Assembly: GCF_007197555.1 (NCBI RefSeq)
Contig: NZ_CP041614.1
Span: forward strand, 5,820,001-5,884,000
Source: Shewanella psychropiezotolerans
GTDB lineage: Bacteria > Pseudomonadota > Gammaproteobacteria > Enterobacterales > Shewanellaceae
Direction: 5' to 3'
Length of the DNA stretch: 64,000 bases
The notes beneath the pieces were generated by a model. That model saw only the letters and a program-made list of their open reading frames with translations, was not told the origin of the DNA and ran no database searches. Position numbers and translations under genes: made by a program. Below, one piece after another: positions 27,463 to 36,850 of this stretch; the first letter of the stretch is position 1; every line of letters starts with the position of its first letter.

Positions 27463-28860
27463 ATGAAAAAGGCGATAATTTCTACACTCATTGCGGCAAG
27501 TTTATTAAGCAGCACAGCGGCATTTTCGGCTGAGTTGACACCAATAAATCCCCAGGAAGAATTGGCGTATAACTTAGGGCTACAGGCCTTTATATACGGT
27601 GCAGGCCCATTGACCGTAGCGCAAGTCAGGCAAACCTCAACAAGCGTAAACACGCCGATGGATAATGGCATGGCACCTATGAACATGATGGGTAAAACCG
27701 TTAGCTTAGCTGGGCCAGATGACAAAATTGTTCCAACGGTGAATAACGACACCTTGTATTCACAATCACACATCAATTTAAATCAAACTGGCCCCTTAGT
27801 GATTGAAATACCGCCCACGAACAATCGTTATTTCATTGTGCAACTGCTGGATGATTACTCCGAAGCCGTAGGCAATTTAATTGAAGATAATGTCGGTAAA
27901 GATGGCGGTAAGTTCCTGCTAGTGAACAAGGGCTGGAAAGGAGCTGACGGTAAAACCCCTGATGGAATTGACGGTATCATAGAATCGAGAACCCCCTTTG
28001 TCTGGTATATTCAAAGAACTGGAGTTGCCGGTAATAAAGATTTAAATGCCGCATTAAAAATTCATGATGGCTTCATTAATTACCCCCTATCAGAACTTGG
28101 ACAGCAGCACCTAAGTGTGAAATTAACCCATGCTAAAGGTGGCATCCCTCCTATGGCCCGTCCTCAAGGATTAGACTGGTATAAACTAATTGATAAAGAG
28201 TTACGCAATAATCCCATTCCTGCCGATGCCTCTATCGTCGATCAATTTAAGTACATAGACATAGGTAGAGATAAACCCTTCGACCCAGATAATTTGACGG
28301 CAGATCAGAAAAAAGGTCTGATGCGCGCGCTCAATGCTGCACCACAGATCATCGAATACGCAGGCCGAAATTTAGGCACCAAGAATAACGGCTGGTCGAT
28401 GATGTTTAAGGGAGGTAAGTACGGTAATGATTTCTTAAGCCGGGCCAGTATTAACTTCCGCGCCGGGGGATTAAATACTAAAGAGAGAGCCTTATACCCC
28501 AATCGTTATACGGATAATGATGGGCAACAACTGTCAGGAAAGAATCAATACAGAATGACGATGCCAGCGGATGCGCCGGCAAAAGCATTTTGGTCATTGA
28601 CCATGTACGATGCGAAGCACTTATTTATGGTACCCAACAGTATTAACCGCTACTCGATATCAAGCAGCCGTAAAGATGAACTGACTTACAACAAGAATGG
28701 ATCATTAACCGTATGCATTCAGCACGATAAGCCACTAGATGCACAATGTAACTGGCTACCCGCACCGGAAGAAAAATTCTACTTGCATATGCGCTTGTAT
28801 GAGCCAACCCAAGCTGTATTAGACAACACCTACCAACTTCCCCAAGTGGTCAAACAGTAA
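27463..28860 (+). CDS. DUF1254/DUF1214 periplasmic protein 1
   Basis: A 465-residue secreted protein with signal peptide (about residues 1-22, AAFSAELT). The N-terminal half is DUF1254 (AYNLGLQAFIYGAGPLTVAQVRQ, VVTVNNDTLYSQ-like PTVNNDTLYSQSHINL), the C-terminal half DUF1214 (WSLTMYDAKHLFMVPNSINRYSI, CNWLPAPEEKFYLHMRLY). No catalytic activity is established for the family. A second copy lies at 32694 beside the sulfatase, so this locus carries two paralogues. Confidence 0.93.
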   Translation: MKKAIISTLIAASLLSSTAAFSAELTPINPQEELAYNLGLQAFIYGAGPLTVAQVRQTSTSVNTPMDNGMAPMNMMGKTVSLAGPDDKIVPTVNNDTLYSQSHINLNQTGPLVIEIPPTNNRYFIVQLLDDYSEAVGNLIEDNVGKDGGKFLLVNKGWKGADGKTPDGIDGIIESRTPFVWYIQRTGVAGNKDLNAALKIHDGFINYPLSELGQQHLSVKLTHAKGGIPPMARPQGLDWYKLIDKELRNNPIPADASIVDQFKYIDIGRDKPFDPDNLTADQKKGLMRALNAAPQIIEYAGRNLGTKNNGWSMMFKGGKYGNDFLSRASINFRAGGLNTKERALYPNRYTDNDGQQLSGKNQYRMTMPADAPAKAFWSLTMYDAKHLFMVPNSINRYSISSSRKDELTYNKNGSLTVCIQHDKPLDAQCNWLPAPEEKFYLHMRLYEPTQAVLDNTYQLPQVVKQ

Positions 28861-28942
28861 TGACATTATTCCGAGTAAGTCTCTGAACTTAAAATAGGCT
28901 TATATGGAATGAGATTAACCAACCATTAAATAAGTCTCGATG

Positions 28943-28979
28943 AAGAGTATCTTGGGTGTTCGCTCAAGATACTCTTTTT
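28943..28979 (+). terminator. Rho-independent terminator
   Basis: A 12-base stem AAGAGTATCTTG/CAAGATACTCTT followed by T5. It ends the first DUF1254 gene and shows that the FadL gene is transcribed separately, or by read-through. It also excludes upstream start codons of the FadL gene within it. Confidence 0.88.
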
Positions 28980-29012
28980 GTTTGGCACTTTGCACAGAAA
29001 GAGAATTATTCT

Positions 29013-30236
29013 ATGAAGAAAATACACTCCTTAACTTTATTAAGTTCAGCCTTGCTGCTTGCCTGTCAGGCAAACGCGGCCGGCACCTTAATCCCAGAAA
29101 TGAGTACCATGACAGTGAGCACAGCCGGAGCAGGCAGTGCTGTGATAGCCGAAAATGCCTCGGTAGCATATTCGAACCCCGCAGGTATGAGCTACCTCGA
29201 TGGCGATGCACTGAGCGTTAACCTGGCCATGATGGATCTCGGGGTTCATTATAAAGATGCATCAGATCCCAGCTTGGATAGTGGCAATGCAGGGGGACTG
29301 CAACCCTATGGTTCCCTCTATTATGTACATCAACTAAATGATGATGTGCATCTTGGCATGAGCATCTCAGTTCAGGGAGGAAGTGCATTAGACTATGGAA
29401 CCAGCTATGGAGGAGCATTAAATTTAAATGATCTCAGATTATCGGTAATGCAGTTTAATCCAAGTGTTTCTTATCAAGTTAATCCAAAGCTCTCCCTAGG
29501 TGCAGGCCTTCAAATTGACTATGCGACATTTGAAGAAAATCTGTTATATGGTCAAGCCAATGTGAATACAGACAGTTGGTCTTTGGGTTATAACCTTGGC
29601 GCCATATATCAGTGGAATAAAGATACACGTTTTGGTATTACCTATAGATCTCGAATGGAACATGACTTAACCGGAACGTTTAATAGTAGTTCAATCAAGG
29701 TAGATCTACCGAATGTGCCTGACCAATTGGATCCAAGCATCTCTGCCAAATCTGGCCTAGCAGGTTTAAATGTATTGAACCCACGTCAAGTTGAAGTCTC
29801 CGGACTGCATCAATTATCTCAACCTCTGAGTCTTGTTTGGAGCCTAGGTTTTGAACAATGGAGTGATAATGAATCGACCCGGATATCAATTAATGGCAAT
29901 AATGTGACTCAAATAGCTCGTAATTTTGACAATGTATGGACTGGCGCCCTGGGCGCTCGTTATCAATTAACGTCTAGAGTACGATTGGAAGCTGGCATAG
30001 GATATGCAAGTTCTCCATTAGATGTGCCTGAATACCAAGGTGCTGACCTACCTGTCGATACCCAGCACCGCTACAGTATTGGCGTAACGTATCAATGGAC
30101 CAAAGACATCACCTTCAATACATATTATAGCTATGTGGATTATGGCGAACCTGAGATTAATAATGATGGCATGAACGGACAATTTGATAACTCGAATCAA
30201 TTTTTTGGAATTACCATGAACATGGCCTTTAACTAA
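29013..30236 (+). CDS. FadL/OmpP1-type outer membrane channel
   Basis: A 407-residue member of the OMPP1/FadL/TodX family, which takes up hydrophobic compounds. A signal peptide (ALLLACQANAAG) precedes the conserved N-terminal plug (MSTMTVSTAGAGSAVIAENASVAYSNPAGMSYLDGD, holding the family SxxxNPAG wording), then beta strands to a terminal NMAFN. The ATG at 29013 (MKKIHSLT) is chosen by signal peptide; an open frame extends back to 28956 through the terminator. It lies within the sulfatase locus, so a hydrophobic or sulfated substrate may be involved. Confidence 0.9.
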   Translation: MKKIHSLTLLSSALLLACQANAAGTLIPEMSTMTVSTAGAGSAVIAENASVAYSNPAGMSYLDGDALSVNLAMMDLGVHYKDASDPSLDSGNAGGLQPYGSLYYVHQLNDDVHLGMSISVQGGSALDYGTSYGGALNLNDLRLSVMQFNPSVSYQVNPKLSLGAGLQIDYATFEENLLYGQANVNTDSWSLGYNLGAIYQWNKDTRFGITYRSRMEHDLTGTFNSSSIKVDLPNVPDQLDPSISAKSGLAGLNVLNPRQVEVSGLHQLSQPLSLVWSLGFEQWSDNESTRISINGNNVTQIARNFDNVWTGALGARYQLTSRVRLEAGIGYASSPLDVPEYQGADLPVDTQHRYSIGVTYQWTKDITFNTYYSYVDYGEPEINNDGMNGQFDNSNQFFGITMNMAFN

Positions 30237-30301
30237 CCCGCCGATAAGTAACCGACACAACGCTTATCTAATCACCCCATAGATAGCATCTTAATCCAGC
30301 T

Positions 30302-30325
30302 TAAGGGGGGAGTTACTCCCTTTAA
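30302..30325 (+). terminator. Probable terminator of the FadL gene
   Basis: Stem GGGAG/CTCCC with a TTA loop and flanking A and T runs (AAGGG.../...CCCTTTAAC), 66 bases after the stop. Confidence 0.65.
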
Positions 30326-30378
30326 CTCTTCCCTTTCTGGTGTAGACACCCGTCTCCTGTCAATAATCTAAAGTACGA

Positions 30379-31026
30379 TTATATTTTGAATTTATAGGTC
30401 AGCCACATTTGTTGATCGGTACTGCCAGTAAACATAACGATGTTACTCTTGTCTATCTTATATCCTAGGCTAAGCTCGGCATAAAAGTCACGAAACTCCT
30501 CACCATCCAGACCGTATTTATATTGCGGTGATACCATAATAAAAAACTTATCATCAATTTTGTATTTAGCGTAAATCTGAGTATTAATTAGCTTGGTATC
30601 TTGAAACTTCTGGTTAGCTTCCCAAGACTTGCCATAGGTGATCCCAGCATATAACCTCAGTTTATCATTGATAGGAATCACCTGTAACACACCAACTGTG
30701 GCGTATTTAGAGCTGAAACCATCGATGTGGTTATCTTTACCCGCATCGATATAAATGCCTGTACCAGTAATTTTATTTGGTGTAAAAATACGAGCGCGAT
30801 AGGTCTCAAAATTGTTGCTGGCTTCCACTTTTCCCATTACAGCCCAGTCCTTCTTGCCTGCAGAAAATTGCAGCGCCCCTCCCAAGCCCTGATCACCAGC
30901 CTTAATATCTCCGCCAGTGTACACAGCCATGGGATCAGACATGTCCACATCATCAGCTGTTGCAGCTGCAGCGCAATAGAATGGAGTTAAAGCAATCACT
31001 AAGAGAGATAGTGGTATATATTTCAT
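30379..31026 (-). CDS. Outer membrane beta-barrel protein (YfaZ-like)
   Basis: A 215-residue protein with signal peptide (about residues 1-19, FYCAAAATA), amphipathic strands throughout, and C-terminal aromatic end (MWLTYKFKI). The spacing of strands (YTGGDIKAGDQGLGGALQFSAGKKDWAVMG) suggests a small barrel like YfaZ. The terminal residue is Ile, not Phe, though an aromatic pattern is kept two residues earlier. It is downstream of the sulfatase, but a hairpin at 31058 separates them. Confidence 0.75.
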   Translation of the reverse strand: MKYIPLSLLVIALTPFYCAAAATADDVDMSDPMAVYTGGDIKAGDQGLGGALQFSAGKKDWAVMGKVEASNNFETYRARIFTPNKITGTGIYIDAGKDNHIDGFSSKYATVGVLQVIPINDKLRLYAGITYGKSWEANQKFQDTKLINTQIYAKYKIDDKFFIMVSPQYKYGLDGEEFRDFYAELSLGYKIDKSNIVMFTGSTDQQMWLTYKFKI

Positions 31027-31057
31027 CGAACACCTTGCTTAAAACATGAAGAGAAAT

Positions 31058-31084
31058 AAAAAGGAGCGAAATGCTCCTTTTTTC
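31058..31084. terminator. Bidirectional terminator
   Basis: AAAGGAGC/GCTCCTTT stem with a GAAAT loop, A5 on one side and T6 on the other, between the sulfatase stop and the OMP start. Confidence 0.82.
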
Positions 31085-31108
31085 AAGATTAGGCTTCAGT
31101 CAAATACC

Positions 31109-32647
31109 CTACTTAACTGAATTATCCGACATGCCGATCCCACCCGACTTCTGGCGAGGAGGGAAAGCTTTCAATGATTTTTTGTACTCCACAATTGATT
31201 TTTGCAATATTGGCACCACCCAAGAACGCTCTTTCATCCATAGAAACCAACCGTTGGTATCGATACTGCGCTCAAAAGGATCCGCCTTAATATCGAGTAT
31301 GATGCCCAGAGGCCAGGCTTTTGCAGGTTCGGTCCACTCGGTCTTAGTTTTCAAGTGCACTTTCCACTTGTCAACACGAAATGCATTCAAATGTTGCTCG
31401 TTATAAAAGAAGAAGTCGTGACGCTTACTCGCTCCATTGTTAGTCAGCATATCTAATTGGTTGTAACCGTCTAAATGCACCTTGTAGCTTGTGTCGCCAA
31501 TTTTCTTACCTTGAAGTAATTCCTGCTTAATTTTAGTATTGCCGGTGGCTGCAGCCATTAGGGTAGGAACCCAGTCTTCAGAAGTCATAAAGCCACCTGT
31601 GTACTTCCCTTCGGGAATGTGTCCTGGCCAGCTAATCAGCATAGGCACTCTAAAACCACCATCCCATGTTGTCCCCTTCTGGCCACGGAACTCAGCCGAA
31701 CCCGCCATTGGCCAGTGATCTAAGTTAATACCGTTATCTGAGGTAAACATGATGATGGTATTGTCAGTTTCTCCGAGGGCATCTAATTTATCTAACAACA
31801 CCCCAATTTGATCATCTAATTCTTTCAATGCATCGAAGTATTCAGTATGTCCGCTCGAACCTAAATACTCATCTTTGACATGAATTTGTTGATGCATACG
31901 CGATGGGTTAAACCACATAAAGAAGGGCTTATCGGGCTGGGTTGACTCGTGCTTATCTAACCAATCCGTGGAAAACTTCACAAAGTCATCATCAATGGTT
32001 TTCATGCGTTCTGCGCCTAAGGGGCCTTTATCTTCTATGCGTTGCTTACCTATTTCCCCCCAGCGAGCCTGTACGGTTTTATCATAATGATCGGTGGCAT
32101 AACTGTGGATCATATTTCGTGGACGTCCGACAAAATTCGGATCTTTAGGGAAGTTTGCTTGCTCGGGCATTTCCATGACATTTAAGTGATACAGGAAACC
32201 GTAAAACTCATCGAAGCCATGCACTGTAGGCAGAAATTTATTACGATCCCCTAAATGGCTCTTACCCACATGAACCGTCGAGTAGCCTTTGGCCTTCAGC
32301 ATCTGAGCCAAGGTAGGATCCTCTTTTTGCAAACCAATATTTGAGCCTGGTTGCCCCACGGTTGTCAGACCCGTTCGATAAGGATATTGGCCGGTAATGA
32401 AGGCACTTCGACCCGCAGTAGAACTACCTTGAGCATAATAATCACTCACCATCATGCCGTGTTTGGCAATCCGATCTATATTGGGAGTTTCGATTGCCCC
32501 TAAACCACGGTGATAAGCTGAGATATCCATTGGGCTAACATCATCAATCATAATAGTGACAATGTTAGGTTGTGTATGAGCCGCATGAGCGCCAAAAGAG
32601 GTCACGGCGATCGCCAAGGCTGTCTTGGCTAAGCTGGTTTTTTTCAT
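31109..32647 (-). CDS. Periplasmic sulfatase, Ser-type
   Basis: A 512-residue secreted sulfatase (signal peptide to about residue 23, GAHAAHT). Alkaline phosphatase-fold metal ligands are visible: IDDVSPMD near the start, TSDNGINLDHWPM, and HVGKSHLGD with an active-site lysine. The nucleophile motif is GSSTAGR (S76-T-A-G-R80), i.e. SXAXR instead of the usual C/SXPXR. Serine requires the anaerobic maturase, which is encoded at 26131. It hydrolyses a sulfate ester in the periplasm; arylsulfate, alkyl sulfate or glycan substrates cannot be told apart. It forms a two-gene operon after the DUF1254 gene (47 bases). Confidence 0.93.
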   Translation of the reverse strand: MKKTSLAKTALAIAVTSFGAHAAHTQPNIVTIMIDDVSPMDISAYHRGLGAIETPNIDRIAKHGMMVSDYYAQGSSTAGRSAFITGQYPYRTGLTTVGQPGSNIGLQKEDPTLAQMLKAKGYSTVHVGKSHLGDRNKFLPTVHGFDEFYGFLYHLNVMEMPEQANFPKDPNFVGRPRNMIHSYATDHYDKTVQARWGEIGKQRIEDKGPLGAERMKTIDDDFVKFSTDWLDKHESTQPDKPFFMWFNPSRMHQQIHVKDEYLGSSGHTEYFDALKELDDQIGVLLDKLDALGETDNTIIMFTSDNGINLDHWPMAGSAEFRGQKGTTWDGGFRVPMLISWPGHIPEGKYTGGFMTSEDWVPTLMAAATGNTKIKQELLQGKKIGDTSYKVHLDGYNQLDMLTNNGASKRHDFFFYNEQHLNAFRVDKWKVHLKTKTEWTEPAKAWPLGIILDIKADPFERSIDTNGWFLWMKERSWVVPILQKSIVEYKKSLKAFPPRQKSGGIGMSDNSVK

Positions 32648-32693
32648 TGAGTAGTACCTATAAATTTAAAGAGTCATAGCTGCAATTAATCGA

Positions 32694-34133
32694 TTATTTC
32701 GACGGATTAATCGCTGGTACAGTCCACTTCATGTCGAGAATTTGTTGTGATGGAACATATAAACGAGTGATGGCATAGAAGTTTCCTTTGGCTGTTGGTA
32801 GCCAGTTGGAGACCTGTCTGCTGCCTGTGGGTTTTTTATGGGATAGGACAAGATCGAACGAGCCATCATCATTCTTGATGAGCGGGGTTTGGTCGCTGAT
32901 GCTGAAACGATTAATTTCATTACCAATCAACATCTTTGTTTTTGCATCATATAGAGTAACGGACCAGAACGAGTGAACCGGCGGCGCACTCCTAAAGTGC
33001 ATGCTGTAGTTCTTATTACCCGTTAGCAATTGACCTTGTGAGTCGGTAAAAGCGATCGGATACATGGCTTCCTTCGCGCCTTGACCACCAAGGTAGGGGT
33101 GCGAAATAAGTGAGCGTAAGGCGTTGTCATCACCAAATTGATCAAGCACAAAAGAGTAGAACCAGGCATCTTTCTGAGTCAGAGTAACTGGATTTGAGGT
33201 TTGCGCAGCGACAATTTTTTGTCCGTCTCTGACTGCTTTCTCCAGTTGCACCTTCATCGCTTGAGTTAATTTACTGGGATCAAACCCATTTTCAGTCAGA
33301 CCGATTTTCTTGAATTGCCCCAATAGTGCTTGCTGGCGTTCAGGAATAGGATTGGCTTTTAGATAAACACCTAGCTCTTCATAGAATCTAAGAGGATCCT
33401 TAGCAGCTCCAGCTCTTGGCGATAAAGGAATAGAGGTAACGTCGGTAATTTCACCTGACAGATACATGCTCAATGGTGTCAGAGTGTAATGATCTTGAAT
33501 CTCATGAACCTTAGAGTAATCTTTTTCACCAAAGACCTGAGTTCGTCCCCATAACCAAACCTTAGCGGTCGGCGCTTCTACAAGCGTGACCCCCTCAGGC
33601 ACGTCGCCTTGCCAACCTGGTGGCACAATCATAATTTTCTGCGCAGATGTTCCCGTAGTGCGGGTTCCCACGTACTTAAACAGGTTATGCCACATATCAA
33701 ACATGTCGATGACAAAATAGCGGTCATCGACTTCAGGCGTCGATAAGATCATTGGCTGTGTCGACACATCGACAATGGCACTCGAATACAAGGTATCGCG
33801 ATTTGCGGTGGGCATGTCGGTATCTTCATCGGTAGGAAGACGACGGGCATGGCCAAAATGATTTAAAGGCGCACGATAACTAGTATCATTTTGAGCCTGT
33901 GATAGATCTGTATATTGACGTGCAACTTGCTCCATCCTAACTAAGGTCGAGCCCCATAAATAGGCATCGGTTGCCAATAGGTAACTTTCTTGATCTAGCC
34001 AGGTGCTGGCTTGATTGTCTTGGATCTGGGAGGCTGCAGACGAGGGGGATGGTTTCATTTCATGAGCACTGACGCCCATAGAATGCATTAAGACCGTTGC
34101 CACAATAACGGCGGTCATTCGTTTCTTAAACAT
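32694..34133 (-). CDS. DUF1254/DUF1214 periplasmic protein 2
   Basis: A 479-residue secreted paralogue of the protein at 27463. Signal peptide to about residue 23 (GVSAHE), DUF1254 with AYLWGSTLVRMEQVARQY and MPTANRDTLYSSAIVDV, DUF1214 with FWSVTLYDAKTKMLIGNEINRFSI and SNWLPTAKGNFYAITRLY. It is translated from AGGAG seven bases before the ATG at 34133, but that site is buried in a perfect 12-base hairpin (34133-34167). It leads an operon with the sulfatase, so the pair is probably cotranslated in supply. Function unknown, likely accessory to sulfate-ester metabolism. Confidence 0.93.
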   Translation of the reverse strand: MFKKRMTAVIVATVLMHSMGVSAHEMKPSPSSAASQIQDNQASTWLDQESYLLATDAYLWGSTLVRMEQVARQYTDLSQAQNDTSYRAPLNHFGHARRLPTDEDTDMPTANRDTLYSSAIVDVSTQPMILSTPEVDDRYFVIDMFDMWHNLFKYVGTRTTGTSAQKIMIVPPGWQGDVPEGVTLVEAPTAKVWLWGRTQVFGEKDYSKVHEIQDHYTLTPLSMYLSGEITDVTSIPLSPRAGAAKDPLRFYEELGVYLKANPIPERQQALLGQFKKIGLTENGFDPSKLTQAMKVQLEKAVRDGQKIVAAQTSNPVTLTQKDAWFYSFVLDQFGDDNALRSLISHPYLGGQGAKEAMYPIAFTDSQGQLLTGNKNYSMHFRSAPPVHSFWSVTLYDAKTKMLIGNEINRFSISDQTPLIKNDDGSFDLVLSHKKPTGSRQVSNWLPTAKGNFYAITRLYVPSQQILDMKWTVPAINPSK

Positions 34134-34167
34134 AAGCTACTCCTCTCAAGTGGATAGGAGTAGCTTA
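34132..34167 (-). promoter_or_regulatory. Hairpin hiding the ribosome-binding site of DUF1254 protein 2
   Basis: In the mRNA, TAAGCTACTCCT pairs perfectly with AGGAGTAGCTTA across an 11-base loop. The 3' arm contains the only ribosome-binding site (AGGAG) and reaches the A of the start codon. A 12-base perfect stem at such a position would block initiation unless opened, so translational control is likely. Confidence 0.75.
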
Positions 34168-34285
34168 CGTATTTTCGCTAAAATTTATCTCTATACTCTC
34201 TATTATCAATTTAAATAGAGAAATTTAGTTGAATTAAAATAACGAGATAGCGAGTTTCATTGTTTGAAGCCGAATGTCTCTAAAC

Positions 34286-35191
34286 CTAAGGGCAAATTTG
34301 GGCTAATATCTCTTTCGACTCCCTGATTAACCATTCGGTTAAGGGTTGTTTACGGTTTGTTTGGTGACAGAAAAATGCAATTTTTCTTTGATAGCCTTTC
34401 GGAACTAACTCTTGGGGAAGAGGGAGAAAACGAAAGTTGTCGCCAATAGAGACTTGCAGTGAGCGCGGCATGATACCGATATAATCACTCTCTTTCATTA
34501 AATTGGTCATCAAGGATATATCACCGGTTCTCAGGCTTATTTTTTTCTTCAGCTTGAAATGACGAATGAGCTTCTCGGCCTTAGACGGGCCGGTGACACC
34601 AGGAATAATACTAATACAGATAGGGTACGGCAGCAGGGCTTCGACCGTCGCTTCCTTTAGGGGATGGTCTTTTCTCACTACCAAGGCAAATTCATCGCTG
34701 CCGATCTCTTGCTCCATTAAGGTCTTATTGGTTTCCATGGGAAGATAGGTAATGCCGAAATGCTGCGCATTTAGCTCGAGCTGTTGCGGCGTATTCAGAC
34801 TCCAATGGGAACATTGCACCGTGAGTTCGGGGGCTAATGACGTGAGTTTTTTTATTAAATGAACCCCAAGAGTCGGTATCAGAGGCGGTGAGAGAATGAG
34901 ATGAAGTTCCCCACTAAGCTCTGAAATATCCCACTTGGTGTTATCGCTATACAGCTTATCTAGTTGAATAAAGATATCGGGTAAGCTTGATAAAATTTGG
35001 GTGCACTTTCTTGTCGGCACAAGAAAGTTTTTATCTCTGATAAAGAGGGAATCGTCAAATTGATCCCGCAATTTCTTCAACATAATACTGATCGTCGGTT
35101 GGCTTAAATTCATGCGTTTAGCGGCTAGTACCGTTTGTTTCTCTTCAGCTAAAATAATCAACAAACGCAGTAAATTTAAGTCTTTAGCCAT
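34286..35191 (-). CDS. LysR family regulator of the sulfatase locus
   Basis: A 301-residue LysR-type regulator: DLNLLRLLIILAEEKQTVLAAKRMNLSQPTISIMLKKLR in the DNA-binding part, effector domain from about residue 90. It is on the same strand as, and 152 bases upstream of, the DUF1254/sulfatase operon. Position suggests control of that operon, though LysR proteins more often act on divergent genes; the other neighbour is a convergent-oriented efflux pump on the same strand. Confidence 0.9.
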   Translation of the reverse strand: MAKDLNLLRLLIILAEEKQTVLAAKRMNLSQPTISIMLKKLRDQFDDSLFIRDKNFLVPTRKCTQILSSLPDIFIQLDKLYSDNTKWDISELSGELHLILSPPLIPTLGVHLIKKLTSLAPELTVQCSHWSLNTPQQLELNAQHFGITYLPMETNKTLMEQEIGSDEFALVVRKDHPLKEATVEALLPYPICISIIPGVTGPSKAEKLIRHFKLKKKISLRTGDISLMTNLMKESDYIGIMPRSLQVSIGDNFRFLPLPQELVPKGYQRKIAFFCHQTNRKQPLTEWLIRESKEILAQICP

Positions 35192-35255
35192 TATGTTTAT
35201 CCCGAGTTATAGAAGTAATAGTCTATCACAGGCCTATTACATCCAAATATGCAAT

Positions 35256-36848
35256 CTAAGCCTTACTACCTGGCTTTCTGATCAGGAGTACTGACACCAC
35301 GGCAATCAACAGCAGAGCCGCCAACATGTAGAACACATCATTATAGGCCTGAATATAGGCTTGTTGTGTCATGGTCTGACTCAGCATGGCATGGGCTTGG
35401 GCCGATGCCGTCACAGGATCTGAACCCGCCTGTATAAACACATTGGTGGTTTGAGTGAAATAGTCATTAGCCAAGGGACTCACCGCCGGTAATGTCTCTT
35501 TAATATGAGCCAAATGCTCCCGTGACAGGTTATCTGTCATGGTCGCCACCAGAGCGATACCACAGGCCCCTCCCAGGTTTCGCATCACATTGAGTACCGT
35601 CGATGCCGAGGCATTTTCATGGGGCTTAATATGCATGGTGGCTATGATACCGATAGGCACCAGAATAAATGGCTGACCCAGAGCGCGCACCACTTGGGAG
35701 GCTATCATCTGATGACCGGCATAATCCGCCGTCATATGACTGTTCATATAGTAACTCAGAGAAAACATGGCGAAACCAAATGCCGCCAGATAGCGCCCAT
35801 CGAAGCGCTCCATCAACTTAGGAATAAATGGCAATACCAGCAGTTGAGGAAAGCCCATCCACATGATCACTTCACCTATCTCCAGCGGACTATAGTCATG
35901 GATCTGTGACAGATATAGCGGGATTAGGTAGATGGCACCAAATAGCGCCATGCCAAGTAGAAAGTAAGCTAACGTCGAGAGGGCAAAGTCTCTGTGCCTC
36001 AGTAGCCTGAGATTAACCAGAGGTTCTTTCTTCTTTAGCTGAATATAGATAAACAGGGCGATATTGACGGCGGCAACCAGACTCAGGTTGCGGATCAGAT
36101 CTGAGCTAAACCACTCTTTGCGATTGCCCTCTTCGAGCACCACTTCCAGACACCCCATGCCCAGCGCCATAGTGATGATGCCAGACAGGTCCATATTTTT
36201 CAGTTTATCCCATACCACCGGCTTCTTCTCCAAACCATAGGCGAGCATGGCCATCACCAGAAGCCCTGGGGGAACATTGATATAGAAGAGGTAGTGCCAG
36301 CTAAATTGCTCGGTCAACCAGCCACCCAGAGTCGGGCCGATAGACGGGGCAAAGGTGGCGGTCACGCCAAACAAGGCCATGCCCACGGCGCGTTTATCGT
36401 CGGGAAGAAACTCTAGAATCAATCTAAAGGCTAAGGGGATCAAGGCGCCACCGAAGAAGCCCTGCATGGCCCTAAAGGCGATCATAGATTCAAGATTCCA
36501 GGACATGGAACAGAGTATCGATGCGCCGATAAAGGCGGTTGTGGTCCACAGCAGATAGCGTCGTACCGACAGGCCTTGGCTCAACCAGCCAGACAGAGGA
36601 ATGGCGATCATCTCGGCCACCAGATAGGCGGTCGCGATCCAGGAGCCTTCCTCTAAGGTCGCGCCAAGACTGCCCTGAATCTCCTTCATGGAGGCATTGG
36701 TTATCTGAATATCCAGAATAGCCATGAAAGCGCCGATAAGACCACCGAACACGGCAATCCAGGCTCGGCGACTGCCCCTCTCATAGCCCTGTGGCTTGAC
36801 CGTCACAGTGGATGACGGCTCTGATACTGACTCTACAGCGGCGCTCAT
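35256..36848 (-). CDS. EmrB-like MFS efflux transporter (DHA2)
   Basis: A 530-residue major facilitator of the 14-helix DHA2 group. Motif A-like GWLSQGLSVRRYLL, motif C ATFAPSIGPTLGGWLTE, and motif DIQITNASMKEIQGSLG in helix 1 are typical of EmrB/QacA proteins. It exports toxic compounds with proton antiport and pairs with the membrane-fusion protein upstream (stop/start gap of two bases). An outer membrane TolC partner is not in the window. Confidence 0.94.
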   Translation of the reverse strand: MSAAVESVSEPSSTVTVKPQGYERGSRRAWIAVFGGLIGAFMAILDIQITNASMKEIQGSLGATLEEGSWIATAYLVAEMIAIPLSGWLSQGLSVRRYLLWTTTAFIGASILCSMSWNLESMIAFRAMQGFFGGALIPLAFRLILEFLPDDKRAVGMALFGVTATFAPSIGPTLGGWLTEQFSWHYLFYINVPPGLLVMAMLAYGLEKKPVVWDKLKNMDLSGIITMALGMGCLEVVLEEGNRKEWFSSDLIRNLSLVAAVNIALFIYIQLKKKEPLVNLRLLRHRDFALSTLAYFLLGMALFGAIYLIPLYLSQIHDYSPLEIGEVIMWMGFPQLLVLPFIPKLMERFDGRYLAAFGFAMFSLSYYMNSHMTADYAGHQMIASQVVRALGQPFILVPIGIIATMHIKPHENASASTVLNVMRNLGGACGIALVATMTDNLSREHLAHIKETLPAVSPLANDYFTQTTNVFIQAGSDPVTASAQAHAMLSQTMTQQAYIQAYNDVFYMLAALLLIAVVSVLLIRKPGSKA

Positions 36849-36850
36849 GA

